Part shown: one piece after another, positions 47,701 through 55,226 of the stretch
Layout: the number at the start of each line of letters is the position of its first letter
Numbering within the stretch: the first letter of the stretch is position 1
From: Saxidomus purpurata
Taxonomy: Eukaryota; Mollusca; Bivalvia; Venerida; Veneridae
Reading direction: 5' to 3'
DNA length: 64,000 nucleotides
NCBI GenBank assembly: GCA_022818135.1
Contig: JAFMSR010000002.1
Span: 43,956,699 to 44,020,698 of the forward strand
Made by a program: the position numbers and the translations under genes
The notes under the pieces: generated by a model
The model's database searches: none
What the model was told of the DNA's origin: nothing
The model's input: only the letters and a program-made list of their open reading frames with translations

Positions 47701-48793
47701 CTTTTAACCGGATCGAAATTAAAATGATATGCACTATATCTCCCCATTGCACTTCATCAACATGTGAAGTTTCATGAACCTATCGTGTAACTTTTAGAGT
47801 TGCATAGAACAATTGAGATTGTTACAATAAACACATGGAATATGCAATGAAATTCTTAAGTAATACAAAGTAAGAAGTGTCACCAGTCGTAAAGCTGTAC
47901 CCTGCCGGCGTGAAGGGTGTAACCAAACAAGTCCGCCCAGCGCATTTTACGATCGGATCACCTCTGAGTCAGTCATTCTTGTGCCGGCGTGATCCGAATT
48001 TTTCATTCGTCACGTTTTAGCTAAGAAGTTGCAGTTGTGAAAAAAAATATCATTTGGCTTCCCTCAGTGATATTTCTTATCACGTTTTAGCTAAGTAGTT
48101 GCGATTGTGCAATGTCAAATAGAAAAAGGCGTTTTTTGACATGTATTTATTGCCTATGTGTGAATATTCACTTGGTCATTTGTTCCTTATGGAGTAGAAA
48201 TTCTACAAACATGTATCAAAGGGAAAGACTCTCGTATAAAATCACACTAAAGTAAGCCAATAGTGAAGAATTTAATAATGAATATCTAACTTGAAAACAA
48301 ATGAACGACTATTTTGGGTCAATTCTATTAATCTTTTGTTTCGGGGTTATAGGTTTGTTCGGAGGGGGTGTCTATACATAATACTTATATTATGAAAGTA
48401 AAGATACTTATCCAGTAAAAAGTTTTACATATTTATCTAGGCATAAAAGCCTACTAAACACTTACCTCTAAACAATGGGCAAAATTCGAAAGCAGCCCCG
48501 GCACTCTGACCACAGAACTGTCCAAGGCAAACTTCTAGGTAGTATAAAGGACCACCACATGTGATCATGAAAAAGAAAAAGGGGATGAGAAAGGCCCCTC
48601 CCCCGTTTCTTGCACAGAGAATCGGAAAACGCCATATACTTCCAATGCCAACTGTGTATCCAATAATAGCGAGCAAAAATTCCATTCGTGATCCCCACCT
48701 TCCTCTGTCATCATTTCTTTTATCAGATTCCCGCGATTCATTTAATTTTTCATTTAAATCGCCATTTTCTCTATTAAGCGGCTCTAACTCCAT
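23636..48793 (-). CDS. SLC6-family Na+-coupled neurotransmitter/amino-acid transporter, paralog A (complete)
   Basis: Plasma-membrane symporter with 12 predicted helices. Coding order on the minus strand: 48793-48466, 46996-46844, 44860-44731, 43786-43654, 43090-42956, 33550-33447, 33173-33046, 32592-32480, 28874-28743, 27888-27789, 26316-26216, 25820-25650, 23791-23636. Total 1884 nt, 627 residues plus stop, the usual SLC6 length, with every phase consistent. Diagnostic motifs: GIGSIWRFP in TM1, [11 protein letters not shown], an EL2 with four N-glycosylation sequons, [12 protein letters not shown] in TM6, [14 protein letters not shown], and [12 protein letters not shown] in TM11. The nearest relatives I can name are invertebrate glycine/GABA/betaine-transporter-like SLC6 proteins; the substrate cannot be read from the sequence. 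Ion-site positions are substituted (TM1 Ser, TM7 Asp and Ala). Confidence 0.95.
24529..24717 (-). pseudogene. Coiled-coil ORF fragment, LINE ORF1-like
   Basis: A 62-codon piece reads [20 protein letters not shown] then heptad-rich [19 protein letters not shown] and QHLNKRYD. This resembles the coiled coil of non-LTR retrotransposon ORF1 proteins. It lies in the last intron of paralog A. The counterpart in copy B (about 55975-56160) carries frameshifts and stops, so it is a relic rather than an exon. Confidence 0.4.
25108..25374 (-). other. Unidentified 88-codon ORF in last intron of paralog A
   Basis: Open reading frame with charged content ([15 protein letters not shown], later [17 protein letters not shown]). 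I recognise no family. Copy B has the same DNA but a 1-base deletion after YCGK ends the frame, so there is no sign of constraint. Probably a chance ORF or old transposon piece. Confidence 0.25.
25650..25820 (-). CDS. SLC6 paralog A exon 12: TM12
   Basis: 57 codons between gtttcag and CAG|gttcgt. It reads [40 protein letters not shown] and [13 protein letters not shown]. The donor is weak (GTTCGT); read-through would add VRLRLR and stop at 25629. The exon-13 homology shows splicing is used. Confidence 0.95.
26216..26316 (-). CDS. SLC6 paralog A exon 11
   Basis: 101 nt after tttatag, ending TCG|gtattt. It reads [20 protein letters not shown] then [14 protein letters not shown]: the TM10-TM12 region with the family's GxxRFxxDI motif. 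Confidence 0.94.
26498..27420. repeat. Dispersed repeat copies in intron 10 of paralog A
   Basis: Starts 'AGCCAAGATGGCTCTATATT' with 'TTACCTGG'. Then come several 'GGTCATGATTTGAACAATCT' and 'GGTAGAGGTCAACTAGGCAA' units, each about 150-200 bp. The start is shared with copy B at 58371. Confidence 0.75.
27789..27888 (-). CDS. SLC6 paralog A exon 10: TM11
   Basis: 100 nt between ttttcag and G|gtatgt. It reads [20 protein letters not shown] then [13 protein letters not shown], the hallmark TM11 segment (GGxYxFxLxDxY, ExIxVxWxYG). Confidence 0.96.
27905..28240. mobile_element. Copy-A-specific insertion with fold-back arms
   Basis: Arms 'ATTTGTTTGTTTTGAGT' near 27917 and 'ACTCAAAACAAACAAATG' near 28044 are inverted and continue through related 'GATATGG' and 'AGTGATAC' segments. 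The DNA between 'AATATATAT' and 'GTGCGTATC' is missing in paralog B (59430). Class unknown. Confidence 0.55.
28743..28874 (-). CDS. SLC6 paralog A exon 9: TM8-TM9
   Basis: 44 codons between atttaaag and AAT|gtaagt. It reads [20 protein letters not shown] then [23 protein letters not shown] takes the place of the common FGGLE after the TM8 ion site. Confidence 0.95.
29560..30100. mobile_element. Copy-A-specific insertion with GC-rich hairpins
   Basis: Bounded by 'GGGCGAAAG' (29584) and 'CTTTCGCCC' (30089), which are inverted. It holds two adjacent hairpins, GGGCTTCGCCC and GGGCGCTTTGCGCCC, near 30052-30080. Also two TGACGTCA palindromes near 29873-29894. Copy B lacks the segment near 60520. 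Confidence 0.5.
30570..31340. repeat. Dispersed repeat copy, shared with 60950-61690
   Basis: Repeated units with 'GGTCAACTAGGCAATG', 'CCAAATATCTAAGCTC' and 'GGTCATGATTTGA' spaced about 150-200 bp. ORFs at 30560 and 31142 lie in it and are not genes. Confidence 0.75.
31512..32428. mobile_element. 917-bp TIR transposon present only in copy A
   Basis: Ends CAGTCGACTCTCGTTATCTC and the reverse of TCGAGATAACGGATGTGGACTG pair as inverted repeats, with TA at 31510-31511 and 32429-32430. Sub-terminal 'TCGAGATAACGAAAAATCGA' repeats are present. No transposase is seen; short ORFs at 31729-31975 and 32218-32548 are artefacts. Paralog B has an empty site near 61855. Confidence 0.82.
32480..32592 (-). 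CDS. SLC6 paralog A exon 8: TM8 with Na2 site
   Basis: 113 nt after cgtttcag, ending ACA|gtaaga. It reads [20 protein letters not shown] then [17 protein letters not shown]. The Asp is at the family Na2 position; the following residue is Thr here and Ser in paralog B. Confidence 0.95.
32705..32975 (+). repeat. Dispersed repeat copy, short
   Basis: Starts 'GATGGCCCTATATCGCTCAC' 'CTGG' and ends 'GTCCTTATAGCTCACC'. Copy B has a longer version at 62143-62440. Confidence 0.75.
33046..33173 (-). CDS. SLC6 paralog A exon 7: TM7
   Basis: 128 nt between ctttaag and G|gtaaaa. It reads [20 protein letters not shown] then [20 protein letters not shown]. Where most Cl--dependent relatives have NSxTS, this has DVFTA: Asp for the Na1 Asn and Ala for the Cl- Ser. 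Confidence 0.95.
33447..33550 (-). CDS. SLC6 paralog A exon 6: TM6
   Basis: 104 nt between acatag and GT|gtaagt. It reads [20 protein letters not shown] then [15 protein letters not shown]. It keeps the Gln and Ser of TM6 that line the ion and substrate sites. Confidence 0.96.
34345..34408 (-). repeat. Inverted units of the 35-kb minisatellite
   Basis: About two units read 'TTAGTACGCACAACTTTACT' and 'GAACAGGACATTAGTAAGCA'. They are the reverse complement of the array at 35190-35790. They are cut off at 34408 by the hAT-like element and resume at 35145. Confidence 0.8.
34409..35144. mobile_element. hAT-like MITE, 736 bp, with perfect 8-bp target duplication
   Basis: Starts CAGACCTGGGTCCAATTA and ends with its near-exact inverse, AATTGAACCCAGGTCTG. 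The flanking 8 bp AAACTTTA is duplicated exactly at 34401-34408 and 35145-35152. The interior is AT-rich 'AATTATAATTAATTA' plus two 'GGTGTTCACTGACAGACAGT'-type units. No ORF. The 8-bp duplication and CAG ends fit hAT elements. Confidence 0.88.
35145..35790 (+). repeat. ~34-bp minisatellite with an orientation switch
   Basis: About 17 units of ACTAATGCCCTGTTCACATT followed by GGTAAAGTTGTGCGT, with CTGT/ATGT and AAAG/GAAC variants. The first stretch (35145-35190) is in the opposite orientation. The ORF at 35448 is the repeat read in frame. Confidence 0.92.
36350..37172. repeat. Dispersed repeat ending in 'CGGACGGACAGACGGACGGA' tract
   Basis: Ends 'CGCCAAAACAATATCCCTAC' and 'CCTTTAGCGGGGGATAA', with two related halves containing 'ATCTCYGRGGKTTAT' and 'ACAGTSATAMAGAACTCA'. 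No coding content. Confidence 0.65.
37496..37960 (+). repeat. Dispersed repeat start plus ~20-bp tandem units
   Basis: Starts 'GGGCCGTGATGGCCCTATAT' 'CGTTCACCTGA', then about 15 degenerate units of 'AGTCACTGGTTGCTAGGG' between 37555 and 37860. Confidence 0.75.
40430..40990 (+). repeat. Composite repeat containing a tRNA-related unit (copy 1)
   Basis: It aligns with 50720-51265: 'TGACAAGTAAAATATA', 'TTTGATAAGAAGAGGATTAA', 'CTGGTGTACATGTCA' and 'TATAAAATCTTGCTACC' occur in the same order. Copy 1 keeps a recognisable tRNA-like part; copy 2 has lost most of it. Confidence 0.7.
40774..40848 (+). mobile_element. tRNA-derived SINE head
   Basis: A-box-like GGTTAGCTCAGTCG and B box GGTTCGCGTCC (40822-40832) lie at tRNA spacing, with TTTTGTAAGCTAAGG where an anticodon loop would be. 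The acceptor stem does not pair well and the unit sits inside a dispersed repeat, so a SINE head is more likely than a working tRNA gene. Confidence 0.55.
41805..41876 (-). mobile_element. tRNA-like sequence, probable SINE or tRNA pseudogene
   Basis: On the minus strand: GGGTGCCGCGGAGGTCATGT, then GGTTAATGTTC, and a B box GGTTCGAATCC (41808-41818). The D-arm resembles Ser/Leu-type tRNAs but no full cloverleaf with an extended variable arm can be drawn. Confidence 0.4.
42956..43090 (-). CDS. SLC6 paralog A exon 5: TM5
   Basis: 45 codons between tttatag and CAG|gtatac. It reads [20 protein letters not shown] then [18 protein letters not shown]. VVYxTAxxPYxxL is a hallmark SLC6 segment. Confidence 0.96.
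43654..43786 (-). CDS. SLC6 paralog A exon 4: TM3-TM4
   Basis: 133 nt between tgttttag and AAG|gtatac. It reads [20 protein letters not shown] then [19 protein letters not shown], matching the family's SDGxxxxGxVxWxL and W.....KGVKSxGK. Confidence 0.96.
44325..44574 (-). mobile_element. Truncated relative of the 62786 TIR transposon
   Basis: It ends GTTATAAGTGGAGTTTACTG with TA at 44575-44576. This is the inverse of the left end of the element at 62786. 'TTGTTCGATATAAGGATATA' and 'CAGTTATAGATCTTTATA' match its interior. The other end is missing. Confidence 0.7.
44731..44860 (-). CDS. SLC6 paralog A exon 3: extracellular loop 2
   Basis: 130 nt between tgtttag and TT|gtaagt. It reads [20 protein letters not shown] then [13 protein letters not shown] and TPANEFW. 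Four sequons (NLS, NNS, NLT, NIS) fit the glycosylated EL2; PANEFW is the usual run-in to TM3. Confidence 0.93.
44935..45690. repeat. Dispersed repeat copy, intron 2
   Basis: Starts 'GGGTCAGCATGGTCCTATTA' then 'GCACCTGG'. Four units of 'GGTAGAGGTCCACTAGGCAA' and 'GGTCATGATTTGAACAA' follow at about 170-bp spacing. A second copy lies at 46075-46760, ending 'GTTGCCAGAGGAGCTAAAA'. Confidence 0.75.
46075..46760. repeat. Second dispersed repeat copy, intron 2
   Basis: Starts 'TGCAATATCGCTCACCTGGC' and ends 'TTTGTTGCCAGAGGAGCTAA'. ORFs at 45974 and 46536 overlap it and are not genes. Confidence 0.75.
46844..46996 (-). CDS. SLC6 paralog A exon 2: TM3 region
   Basis: 153 nt between ttttacag and G|gtattc. 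It reads [37 protein letters not shown] and [10 protein letters not shown]. The LPWxxCGNxWNTxxC pattern gives the EL2 disulphide pair. Confidence 0.96.
48466..48793 (-). CDS. SLC6 paralog A exon 1: start, TM1-TM2
   Basis: Start [14 protein letters not shown] at 48793; the donor is AGAG|gtaagt. It carries [40 protein letters not shown] and [12 protein letters not shown]. The open frame runs on to 48907, but an acceptor (tttaccttcag, 48846-48850) lies just upstream, so the exon likely begins at 48845. MELEPL is then the first ATG. The N-terminus is acidic and polar. Confidence 0.93.
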
Positions 48794-48845
48794 GGCCGAA
48801 TGACTCGCGGTATTAATACTTGGCGCAGTTTTACATACTGGTTCG

Positions 48846-48850
48846 CTGAA
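48846..48850 (-). other. Splice acceptor of the first coding exon of paralog A
   Basis: Minus-strand CAATTTACCTTCAG ends here, implying an upstream untranslated exon. This decides the start codon at 48793 over the longer ORF from 48907. Confidence 0.6.
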
Positions 48851-48944
48851 GGTAAATTGGTAGTACCTTATGAACAGCAGGTAAAACAAGATAGATGTAA
48901 GGCACATTATTTACATGCATTTTTGTTGAGATATCTACCCTGGA

Positions 48945-49626
48945 AAAACGAGGGTCGTTCAATAAGTTCGAGGAAACAACTGATACTATGACAAACGGTA
49001 TGCCCACTGTTACAGTTCTTGAAAGTTGAGTTGAATTGATTAAATTCTCTAAGAAACTCGCATTTCATACATGACACTTTCTACTGGTCCTTAACCCTCC
49101 AACTTCGTTGTATTGGTACATTGTATGCAGGGCAAATATTGGTGAATAGAATGGCAAATATTGGTGAATAGAATGGCTGTTCTCTGCATGAGGTGTAAAT
49201 AAGTAATTATATTACACGGTGTTACAGAGGCATTTTTATTCTGTTTTTTTTCTGTTTACTGCAAACTCATGCCTCGGACCTGCCAAATTTTTGCAAGGGC
49301 TTATTAGTGTAGCTAATCACTGGTCATAACGCCCAAGAAACCTAACATCAACACCAGGTGGATTCCTTGCGTGCTAGTTACCAAAAATATAGTTTACGGA
49401 GCATTACACACGCAAACGACATTCTGTATTCGTTGACACTCCCCGCCTTACTGTTACATACCTGCTATCTTTGTATGTATCTTAAATGCTCTTTGAACAA
49501 ATGGAATGGCATTTCCAAGGCTGGTCAAATAGAGATAGAAAATCTACGTAAGTAACTTTTATATTCTTGTTGCAACCTATGTTGTACTTATACGAACAGT
49601 CAGGTTATTTTTGGATCACCCCTCGT
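48945..49626. mobile_element. Possible mariner-type MITE
   Basis: The left end, ACGAGGGTCGTTCAATAAGT, and the right end, the inverse of TATTTTTGGATCACCCCTCGT, are imperfect inverted repeats like mariner ends. No transposase ORF. Target duplication is unclear. Confidence 0.4.
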
Positions 49627-51784
49627 ATGTAAGAAGACTGTTGAGAGTGTCTATTGTCAAAATACAGTATACATTCTTAAAGAGGTACTCCCTGGAATTG
49701 GCTCGATTAAATATCTTCAAAAGCATAAATAATAAGATATTTGAAAGTATTATTGCTTAACCTAAAAGTTTATACCTATACATTTCATTCTTTATCGTCG
49801 TGGGAAAAATCAGCGTATTACATGTAAATATGTTGCAGTACAGTAAATTTGTTGTACAATTATAATGGTTGGATAGCGATTTATTACAGAAAGTCTCAGA
49901 CTATATTTTGAATATCTGTGCTAAAATGGGGCTATTTTCGGTACGTGCTTATTTAGCCTTTGACTATCAAAACATAGGGGCTAAAATATCGGAAAGATAG
50001 AGTGATCAACATGTTTGTCTTTATGACACACATTTATAAATATTTTGTGTGAAAACTTGTTGAGATTCGTTGATTTGTCAAATAATAATAACGAAAAGGA
50101 ACTATCACTGTATGAAGTTTCAAGTAATTCCATTCAATAGATTTTGAGATACAGTCCGGTAAAAGAAAACAATAAATGAAGTCAAATTCTAAGATATGGC
50201 AATATAGGGTTATGGTTCGTAGGCACTACACTTTCGCTGGGTGTCCTCTTAATTGTGTGCAATTCGAAGATTTCCTTCAGTACTTTTCGAGTTATGCTCC
50301 GGACAAGAAATGTAACAACGGGGGTTATTAAAAAATAGCCAAGGTAGAGTTATGGTTCGTGAACAATGTAGCTCTGTAATAATATGATTTCAAAAGGAAT
50401 AATTCAAGAAATTTTCTTTAACACGGAGTTATGCTCCGGATAAAGTAGAGATGGAGGAACAGGCGCAAACTATTTTACCAGGTTTTAAAATTTTCATTTT
50501 ACCCTCGTTCACTGACAGGCCCCTGTGGGATTGTGTTTGTTTTGACAGCGTGCAAATATTTTTGCATAGACATAAAACAGACATATCGTGCTTAAACCCA
50601 GGTATATTAATAACTTTAAAAAAACGCTTAAACTCGAACTCTCTTTAGAATTGGTGTTGTCACGTGATCAGAAACATGGCATCCCCAGCCAGCACCGATT
50701 GGGTTCGTGTTTTTCAGCGCAGCCGTATCAAGATCGCTTTTGACCGAAAGTTCGAAATCTTTCAACCGCCAATGAAATGACAAGTAGAATGTAAAACATT
50801 TTCTGAATTGAGAAATTTACACTGTAAGGCACCTTTTCATTGGATAATACCGAATGAGAAAATCCAATAAAACACTCGTGCGTTTTCAGTCTTTTTCGAA
50901 TGGGTTTAAAATTTCATACGTAAAAAGATATATCTATCAACACAATATTGTGTTACCGCCACATACTACTACGTAGAGTAATTAAACTTTCCAGGCCAGT
51001 GAATAACGGTCAATAATTTGAGTATTATATTTGATAAGAACAACAAAGATTGAGTTTGTTTTCCTGGTGTACATGTCAGGCTACATATTTAATTACAATT
51101 GGAGAGAAACAGAGAACATGGGTTGAGTCTCGGTTATAGTGAACTTTTTTCTCACGTGTGATATTTGGCGCCTTCTGACTGAAAAATTTTTTTTTACTAT
51201 AAAATCTTGCTACCAATCGCTTTCATATACTCAAATTGCGCCCACCATCTTTTTTAAAGATGGTTCTTGTTTCATATTACATTGTATATCTTTGATACAT
51301 TTTATCTATGGCTGTCATTTTTAAAAACTGGTTTGGTCAATTTGATTATCTCCTAAGTGAAGAGCTTTGCTTATTCCGAAGACTTAATCGTTCGATTCAG
51401 AATCTGTGCTGTCACATGACATTCTTATTTTAAAGAAAATAATCGCACCCGTCTATAAGCAAGACAGGGTAACCCCTGTGCGTGACATCTGTAGGTAGAC
51501 CAAATTGAATGATAAGTCTACTTTCATTCAATATGTAGGTGTTTTGTATGTAAAAGAATGAGACGAAAATAAACAATGAACTTCCGTCTCTAAATGAAAC
51601 ACAGCATGACAAAATAAGTGGGAAAAGACAGATGCAAACTTTAATTTCACACTGTGTGTGGTCTTAGAATTCGTCACCAACTACAATGAGGTAATAATAA
51701 AACATAGCAAAGAACAACTAATTAACCACTTCACGTTTTCTCACCTCAATGTGGTTTTTCTATCACAATGAAGAAAGTAATTAA
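49627..51784. other. Intergenic between the two SLC6 genes
   Basis: No gene seen. Two related ~200-bp units with 'TTATGGTTCGT' and 'GAGTTATGCTCCGGA' occupy 50150-50445. The composite repeat copy 2 lies at 50720-51265. Confidence 0.55.
50720..51265 (+). repeat. Composite repeat, copy 2
   Basis: Diverged partner of 40430-40990. It keeps 'TGACAAGTAGAATGTAAAA', 'GGTGTACATGTCAGGCTAC' and 'TATAAAATCTTGCTACCAAT'. The A box is gone and only a degenerate B-box region remains. Confidence 0.65.
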
Positions 51785-52048
51785 GAAGAGGCCAAAAAGG
51801 CCAGTATCGCTTTACTGTACTGACAGGACTGTTCTGATTTTTTTAAACTTGACCTTGACCCATAGGTCCGCTAGGGTAATGATACATGTCAAATGTGAAT
51901 ATCTAAGCTAGAGTTTCAGAGAAGAAGATTCATTAAAACTTTCCTGTTCCAAGCTTCATCAACATTGGCCTAGCGGTCGTTTGAAGGAAATGGTGGACAT
52001 ACGACATACGTCGGATGGTGAGTGGTCTTTTGTGCCAGGTGAGCTAAA
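51785..52048 (+). repeat. Dispersed repeat copy at the edge of duplication copy B
   Basis: Starts 'AAGAGGCCAAAAAGGCCAGT' and ends 'TTTTGTGCCAGGTGAGCTAA', the same end as 20388. From here rightward the sequence follows copy A. Confidence 0.75.
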
Positions 52049-53149
52049 ATACTGAGGAAAAGAAACGAAAAACATAGTGTAAAAATAAAGGTAAATTGCA
52101 CTGCATGGCTATTTTCCTGTTTAACGTGAAATCTGTAAATGAAATATAAATGAAATATCTGTTGTTAATTTTATTAAATCGATTCAAAGTATGCTCATTG
52201 TGTATTTCACTTTTGTATACAGAATAGGTCGGCATTTGTATTTGTTACAGGTATACAATTAAATGTCCCTTTTGTCCTGTTTATCAATCTGTCAATCAGA
52301 TGGTTTAATCTGTTTGCAGTTACTAGTCGTTTAATTTCCTTCGGCTGTTAAAGGAACATGTACTATGAATTATATTTACTTATAAAATTAAGGAACAACA
52401 TTCTGGACCATTTATATTTTTATTGAAGGTAAATATAGTTGGAATGACATTCTCCATACTGAATAAAGCGAACACTACATATACAAGTGTACAACTATTC
52501 ACTCTTAATTTGTTAACAATATTATCAGCAAAAACATTGTACTGCAAGCTATACTTTTCAACGACAAAGAATATATAATTGCACATATGATAAGGGTTAC
52601 ACATCAATGCAAAAATGAAAAAATAATAATTGTTTAAAATAAATGACAACAAGAAATGATTACTGTCTGAAATATTTGAAATATGACATTTGGAACCAGT
52701 TTCATATTGCAGTAAATATTAGCACAACTGTGACGTCAAACCGTGTAAAGTAGTTATGTTCAGATACAAAGAAATTTTGTGATGACATCTTACTTGCAAT
52801 GGAATAAAGACAGGAATTTGCTACTTAATTGCATATTTTCAGATTTAAACAATATTGAAATTCGGCTGTCACTGTTTTGACGTCATCTAACTCAAACTGA
52901 ACTTGTTGCGGCTAACAAAGAGGTATTTGCAATACCATTTATGTTTTCATCATTATATTGATCTTCACTTGGAGACTCCTGTAATAATATATTTGTTATG
53001 CGTTTTGTCATCCTTTTTTTGTAGCCTGTTATCAGTTATTCCATGAAACACATCCCGAGATTCAGTGTTAAATAGTGTGAATATTTGTGGCAACTATCAG
53101 AGCGAACAAAGCAATAGCCAGACAGTGTGATTACTTTATACGACAGCTA

Positions 53150-54040
53150 CTAAATTTGAGCAATGTTGAAAGTGGACAAGATAAGGATAATTCCTGTGAA
53201 GTTTAATATAAACTGACCCAGTGGATTTGGAAGGAGATGTCGTTTAAAGATTTTTCTATTTTTAGCTCCAGCAACCACTTGTGCAGTAGAACACAACAGT
53301 TTGAGCAATTCAAAAAGAAAACTATCCAATGAATATTCCTGTGAAGTCTGATTGAAACTGGCAAACTGCTTTACGTTTTTTCAGCTCTGATGGCCTTTTT
53401 TGTGCAACGGAATGGAACAGTTTGAGCAAGTTTGAAAGAGGACAATATACGGATAATTCCTTTAATAAAATTGGTCCCCGTGGTATGGAAGGTTAAGTCG
53501 ATTAACGATTTTTCCACTTTTAGCTATCGCAACGATCATGTGCAGTGGAGCAGAACGGTTAGAGCAATTTAAGAAGAGGATCATCCGAGGATTAATCCTG
53601 TTAAGTTTTATATAAATTGACCAAGTTGTTTGGGAGATGATGCCATTTAAAGATTTTTCTAATTATAGCTCAAGCAGTATATACGTTCAGTGGAGAGGGG
53701 CGGTTTGAGCAATTTAAAAAGGAAAACCATCAAATGCTATTTCCTGTTAAGTCTGACTGAAATTAACCAAGTGGTTCAGGAGGAGATGTGCTTAAAATAT
53801 TTTATTTTTAGATCCGTCGACCATTTTGTGCAACAGTGCGGAACGGTTTGGGCAATTTTGAAAGAGGACACTATAAAGATTATTCATTTAAAGTATTTGG
53901 GGGTATAAAGTGGTTTTGGGGGTATGTCGTTTAAAGAGTTTTCTAATTTAGTTCCGGCTGCCAGTATCTGCATTAGAGCAGAACGATTTAGCAATTATAG
54001 AAGATCACCCGAGAAATTTTCCTATGAAATGTAACTGAAT
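53150..54040. repeat. Copy B of the 125-bp-unit repeat
   Basis: About six diverged units with 'GCAGTGGAGCAGAACGGTTA' and 'AAGAGGATCATCC'. It has more units than copy A at 21775-22350. Confidence 0.65.
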
Positions 54041-54099
54041 TTGGCCCATTGGGACAGGAGAAGATTTCTAATATTGATGATCTTGAAGGTTAACTTGAT

Positions 54100-54510
54100 T
54101 ATGATCTGGCGCATGTTCAATCTTGGCCAAAAAGTAGTTAGTAAACTGTGGCTAGTACTGTACGTCGAAAGTTTACGCTATTAACCCACACATTTTATTT
54201 AACAATTCTTCAATTAATTTTGTTAAGAGCCAGTCAAACAATGATGATGATTGTCCCGATTACTTAAAACAGTTATTGCGGGTTGAATTTAAATGTATGA
54301 CCTGAGAAATAGTGATGACTATAAGATACTAGACGAACCCAAATCTAAGCACAGTCCGGAATATCTATTTATTTGCGATAACAAAAGCATCAGTTTTACA
54401 CACTAGGTTACGAAATCATCGAAGCAACCTAAACGTTCACCTCTTAAACAACCATCTTTAAAATTCCTTACAATGTGTATGCGGTTACCAACGCTTCTTT
54501 ACGGCCAGCC
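54100..54510 (+). pseudogene. Decayed LINE reverse-transcriptase remnant, copy B
   Basis: Aligns to 22390-22960 ('ACACATTTTATTTAACAATT', 'CCAACGCTTCTTTACGG') with deletions and no open frame. Confidence 0.4.
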
Positions 54511-55070
54511 ATTTTAAACATTTGAAGAATAGTGTCGGCTAGTTACTGCCGCTTAGGATTATATCAAAGCGACAAAATGTTTTACATAATACAAAGATTA
54601 ATGGTACACACTTACGTTATCACTGACTTATACTGAACAAGACATTTTATTTTATTCATTTCCTTCACTCTAATTTTGTAAACTATGTTCAGCCATTCAC
54701 CTACTTGTGACAATTTGTCAACTGTTAAAATTATTTCAGTTACATAATTTACATTTCCATTTAATATAAGTAGAAATTGTCTATTACCATCTACCATCTC
54801 TTATTTTCTAGGAAAAGGTCGTAATTAGTATTGATCATAGAACTTGTGACATAAGCCTTTTTCCATTATGCTATGAAATAGGTCGGTACATGGTACTATA
54901 ATTGAGTTTTTGCAGTGGATCGTTCCGATTTGAGTAATTTTAGAAGAGGATCAGCGATGGCACATGCAGAAAGGTAAGTTCATTGAGCATAGGTTCAGTA
55001 GTTCATCTTTTTAAATAAACTGCACATCCACAAATAAATGTATTTATACAATATATGCAAACGATGTCAA

Positions 55071-55226
55071 TTAAAACCATGGTGTATCTTTGTTTCCAAA
55101 AATGTCCATTTTTATCCTTTTACTAAGCGTGTCCTCATATCTGTACAGTCTAGTAGAGTAGATTTCTCGTGCTTGATCATCAATGGGTCCCCATTTGTTA
55201 GATGGTCTTAGAAGGAATTTGACTCT
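55071..55226 (-). CDS. SLC6 paralog B exon 13: C-terminal tail and stop
   Basis: Reads [20 protein letters not shown] then [16 protein letters not shown] and ends DTPWF-TAA. Same length as in A. Confidence 0.93.
   Translation of the reverse strand, partial: RVKFLLRPSNKWGPIDDQAREIYSTRLYRYEDTLSKRIKMDIFGNKDTPWF

Noticed and set aside
48561..48803. 80-codon plus-strand ORF
   Set aside because: It is the antisense of SLC6 paralog A exon 1, whose protein motifs and splice site are unmistakable.
48794..48907. Longer N-terminus for SLC6 paralog A from an upstream ATG
   Set aside because: A splice acceptor lies inside it and the hydrophobic extension is unlike SLC6 N-termini. The ATG at 48793 is preferred.
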